Source of the DNA: JALOAD01 sp023228995 [NCBI: Candidatus Muiribacterium halophilum]
Lineage (GTDB): Bacteria; Muiribacteriota; Muiribacteriia; Muiribacteriales
Reading direction: 5' to 3'
Length of the DNA: 17,432 nt
Assembly: GCA_023228995.1 (NCBI GenBank)
Contig: JALOAD010000064.1
Location: 1-17,432, forward strand
The translations under genes were made by a program, and so were the position numbers. Shown one piece after another: positions 15,166 to 17,432 of this stretch (positions are counted from its first letter, which is position 1; each line of letters opens with the position of its first letter). Below the pieces are notes generated by a model, which saw only the letters and a program-made list of their open reading frames with translations, searched no databases and was not told the DNA's origin.

Positions 15166-16208
15166 AAAGTTATAATTTCATCTTTTTTATAATTTTTAGT
15201 CGCTTTTGTACCAATTAAATCTTTATAATAAATTGGAGAGATCCCTTCTCCTCCTGTCCTTTTACCAATAATATTCTCTTCAGTAAAGATTTCACCTACT
15301 TTTATCTCACAGTTTGCCACTAGACATTTTTGTAAAGATGCTCGTGTTTTAGTTTCACTAAGATTTGGTTTTTTTATACTACTTCCCATAAAGCTATCTA
15401 CTTTTCGCACCAACTGAAAAAACTCTTTTAACTCTTCTGGAGAAAGAGATGCTTTGTGATCAGGACCTTCTTGTGATTTATCAAGTGTAAAGTGCTTTTC
15501 AACTACTTTTGCACCCATAGGTATAGCAAATGCAGCAGCTCCAACTCCAGCAGTATGGTCACTATATCCAACAAGTACATCAAAATGCTTTTTAAAAGTG
15601 TTTATCGCAGCTAAATTTGCTTCATCATCTCTTATAGGATAGTTTGCAGTACATTGAAGTAAAACTACATCTTTGTTAAACTCATATATAGTCTCCAATG
15701 CCATTTGAACTTCTGATAAGTATGTCATTCCAGTTGATAAAAATATAGGTTTGCCTTTTTGAGCAACTTTTTTTAGAAATGGTAAATTTGTAGTATCTGT
15801 CGATGCTATTTTATAAGCAGGTAAATCAAGTTCATCTATTTCATCAAGACTTACCTCATCAAAAGGGGTAGTAAGAAATATAATACTTTTTTCTTCACAA
15901 TACTTTTTAAGCTCTAAGTTTTGTTCTCGTGTGACTTCTAGTTTTTTAAGCATATCCATCTGTAATTCTGTAGCTTTTGTCGTTCTTTTCTGATAAGGAG
16001 CTTTTTGTACACTATCAAGGATAAGACAATCTGTTCTAAACGTCTGAAATTTAACAGCATCAGCGCCTGCTTCACTTGCTAAATCTATGAGCTTTTTAGC
16101 GATGCTCATGTCTCCACCGTGATTTACTCCAGCTTCTGCTATTATGAAAGTTGGTGAATTTGGAGATATTTCTTTATTTTTTATACTTAGTATTTTATTA
16201 AAGTTCAT
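15162..16208 (-). CDS. neuB: nonulosonic acid synthase (NeuB/LegI type)
   Basis: This 348-residue enzyme condenses phosphoenolpyruvate with a six-carbon N-acyl sugar to form a nine-carbon nonulosonic acid. The TIM-barrel domain begins FIIAEAGVNHGGDMSIAKKL at residues 21-40. Further motifs are AVKFQTFRTD, FLTTPFDE, AYKIASTDTTNLPFL, FLSTGMTYLSEVQMALETI, LLQCTANYPI, VGYSDHT and the metal/PEP block VVEKHFTLDKSQEGPDHKAS. A C-terminal SAF (antifreeze-like) domain follows, with KRTGGEGISP at 316-325. The EGPDHKAS form is that of sialic/legionaminic synthases; pseudaminate synthases (PseI) have a GPDSxFS-like form. AGAGGA lies just upstream of the ATG at 16208. It heads the coupled block. Confidence 0.92.
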   Translation of the reverse strand: MNFNKILSIKNKEISPNSPTFIIAEAGVNHGGDMSIAKKLIDLASEAGADAVKFQTFRTDCLILDSVQKAPYQKRTTKATELQMDMLKKLEVTREQNLELKKYCEEKSIIFLTTPFDEVSLDEIDELDLPAYKIASTDTTNLPFLKKVAQKGKPIFLSTGMTYLSEVQMALETIYEFNKDVVLLQCTANYPIRDDEANLAAINTFKKHFDVLVGYSDHTAGVGAAAFAIPMGAKVVEKHFTLDKSQEGPDHKASLSPEELKEFFQLVRKVDSFMGSSIKKPNLSETKTRASLQKCLVANCEIKVGEIFTEENIIGKRTGGEGISPIYYKDLIGTKATKNYKKDEIITL

Positions 16209-16287
16209 ATTAATCCTCTATTATCATATATAGGTACAATACATATTCTTGAAGCTATTCTTATTTATAAGCATTTTATTATTTCTT

Positions 16288-16318
16288 TTTCTAAATATTT
16301 TAATAAAAAATTTAGAAA
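16288..16318 (-). terminator. AT-rich hairpin after the right-edge gene (weak terminator candidate)
   Basis: TTTCTAAAT and ATTTAGAAA form a 9-bp inverted repeat around a 13-base AT loop, beginning about 8 bases after the TAA of the right-edge gene. The stem has only one G-C pair and no U-run follows on the minus strand, so it would be inefficient. The rest of the 117-base gap to neuB holds an AT-rich stretch (TATAAAT near 16266) that could act as a -10 element, but no convincing promoter. Confidence 0.25.
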
Positions 16319-16325
16319 GCTTATA

Positions 16326-17420
16326 TTAAGATAACTTTTTTACTAATTTATGCTTTTCATAAAAGATTTTCTTGAGAGATTTATTTTTAAGAATAAAATC
16401 TATAACTTGAAAATGGAAAAAATCAAACAGATTTAATGTAGAAAAATCTATAAATTGTTCTTGCCCGAGTTCTTTAAAAATGCTATAAATCGACACTTTT
16501 ACAATATTGAAATTCATTATTTCAACTTCTTCTTTTGAATATCCAAAAAGCTTATAATTTTCAATAATTACATGATTGGTATTATCATATGTATCGATAT
16601 TCACAAATTTTCTTTTTATATCAAATGCTGTTGTATAAATAGCTTCTGATGTATAAACAAGTTTAAGAAAAACTTCAAGATACTTTCCTGTTAACATATG
16701 ATTGGATATAAAAATTTCGACTTTTTGAAAAATATCTTTAACATTTCGTATAGTAATGAATTTAATATTATCCAAGCCTAAAAATTCTCTTTTTACATTC
16801 TCATCAAAACAAAATCCTTTAAACTCAACCTCTGGAAATCTAACCATCAACCCTTTTATATACCCCATAAACTCCACATCTTCCAAATTCTCTTCAGTCG
16901 CCAAAAACCCAATAGCATTTGGATAATACATATCTTTGATTTTTTCAGCATCTACATGCCCCAAACTATCCATAAATCTTAATTCACTAAACTTCTTATC
17001 CTGCATACTTATAGTCTTTACAGAACCATCCATAAGCAGTTTGTTACTTTTACTCTCTTTAAACTCAAGTAGATGCGACTCTTGTAAATATTTATCTTCA
17101 AGTATAAACTCAAATCCATTACCATCAACATCAAAAGTGTCTTTTACTTTTTTAAGCTTTTTATCGGCTTTTAAAGTCTCGATGCGACTGCCATCTATGT
17201 AAACATCAATATCATAAACATCATTACTATCAGATTTTTTATAGTAACCTATAAAAGTTATACCATACTCACTCTCTACCACTCCGTACTCTTGGTCGTC
17301 TTTATTTGTGAACTCTACTGTCTCTAGTCTTAGAGGTGTGGTGTTGTCAAAGTATGCGCCATCGCTTAGATTGTAAACATGTTGATCTTGAGACTTGTAC
17401 TTTCTAGTTTGCAGATTCAT
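16326..17420 (-). CDS. unrecognised protein with beta-sandwich-like N-terminal part, probably 5'-truncated by window
   Basis: At least 364 residues are visible. The first in-frame ATG is at 17420, but the frame stays open for the four codons to the window edge and no ribosome-binding site precedes this ATG, so the real start may lie outside. Residues about 50-130 have an alternating strand pattern (ITFIGYYKK, YDIDVYIDGSRIETLKADKK, GNGFEFILEDKYL, SHLLEFKE). It resembles the small IDG...AD...GFEF modules attached to bacterial glycosyltransferases. Residues about 150-300 look alpha/beta (AIGFLATEENL, VEFKGFCF, IKFITIRN, KVEIFISNH) like half of a GT-B fold. No catalytic motif or signal peptide is recognisable. 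Position before the nonulosonate block suggests a glycan role, without firm support. Confidence 0.5.
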   Translation of the reverse strand: MNLQTRKYKSQDQHVYNLSDGAYFDNTTPLRLETVEFTNKDDQEYGVVESEYGITFIGYYKKSDSNDVYDIDVYIDGSRIETLKADKKLKKVKDTFDVDGNGFEFILEDKYLQESHLLEFKESKSNKLLMDGSVKTISMQDKKFSELRFMDSLGHVDAEKIKDMYYPNAIGFLATEENLEDVEFMGYIKGLMVRFPEVEFKGFCFDENVKREFLGLDNIKFITIRNVKDIFQKVEIFISNHMLTGKYLEVFLKLVYTSEAIYTTAFDIKRKFVNIDTYDNTNHVIIENYKLFGYSKEEVEIMNFNIVKVSIYSIFKELGQEQFIDFSTLNLFDFFHFQVIDFILKNKSLKKIFYEKHKLVKKLS

Positions 17421-17432
17421 CAGTGTTATAGA

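Noticed and set aside
15162-16208. Pseudaminic acid synthase (PseI) as identity of the synthase
   Set aside because: The block after EKHFTLDK reads EGPDHKAS, the form of sialic/legionaminic synthases, and no PseB/C/H/G set is present.
16936-17202. Plus-strand open frame of 88 codons rich in serine and leucine, membrane-like
   Set aside because: Its apparent hydrophobicity results from reading lysine/glutamate-rich codons in reverse; no start signal.

Overview
The window is an AT-rich stretch in which every intact gene lies on the minus strand, so transcription runs from the right edge to the left. It encodes surface-glycan biosynthesis: nonulosonic-acid (sialic/legionaminic-type) synthesis, nucleotide-sugar aminotransferases, several methyltransferases and glycosyltransferase-like proteins. 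The AT-rich composition and the gene types recall the O-antigen, capsule or flagellin-glycan islands of Campylobacterota (Campylobacter, Arcobacter, Sulfurimonas-like). That assignment is an inference, because no rRNA, tRNA or housekeeping gene is present to anchor it. Composition changes by eye from gene to gene, as expected of a mosaic island. I saw no RNA gene, CRISPR array or gene-free stretch longer than about 200 bases.

Layout in transcription order (right to left). (1) 17420-16326: an unrecognised protein with a beta-sandwich-like N-terminal part, probably cut by the window edge. (2) 16208-12297: a tightly coupled block of NeuB/LegI-type synthase, NeuD/PglD-type acetyltransferase, a xylose-isomerase-like TIM-barrel protein and a CBS-domain/DegT aminotransferase fusion. 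The first three junctions are all 4-base ATGA overlaps. (3) 12303-12113: a decayed fragment that looks like the zinc-ribbon N-terminus of a sugar methyltransferase, followed by CMP-nonulosonate synthetase (neuA), whose real start is at 12112. (4) 11394-8989: a LIC12162-family putative transferase and a TylF-family methyltransferase. (5) 8942-7353: a methyltransferase and a kinase-like protein in the same frame, separated by a single TAA, resembling a split WbdD-type chain-terminating enzyme. (6) 7351-5176: a radical SAM protein with an N-terminal SPASM-like domain and a WbsX/GH99-like protein. (7) 5150-2848: cupin, DegT aminotransferase and small methyltransferase, which together look like an N-methylated amino-sugar module. 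(8) 2855-640: an FkbM methyltransferase and a glycosyltransferase with an extra C-terminal Rossmann-like domain. (9) 638-122: the N-terminal part of a mannose-1-phosphate guanylyltransferase (manC), cut off by an IS3-family element whose transposase C-terminus and terminal repeat occupy bases 1-121.

How the parts could work together (inference): block 2 plus neuA make a CMP-activated nonulosonic acid without a visible NeuC-type epimerase. The cupin, aminotransferase and methyltransferase make a methylated amino sugar. The LIC12162 protein, the two-domain glycosyltransferase and WbsX assemble the glycan, and the methyltransferase/kinase pair may cap chains. No flippase, polymerase, ABC exporter or NDP-sugar dehydratase is present, so the locus must continue outside the window or draw on genes elsewhere.
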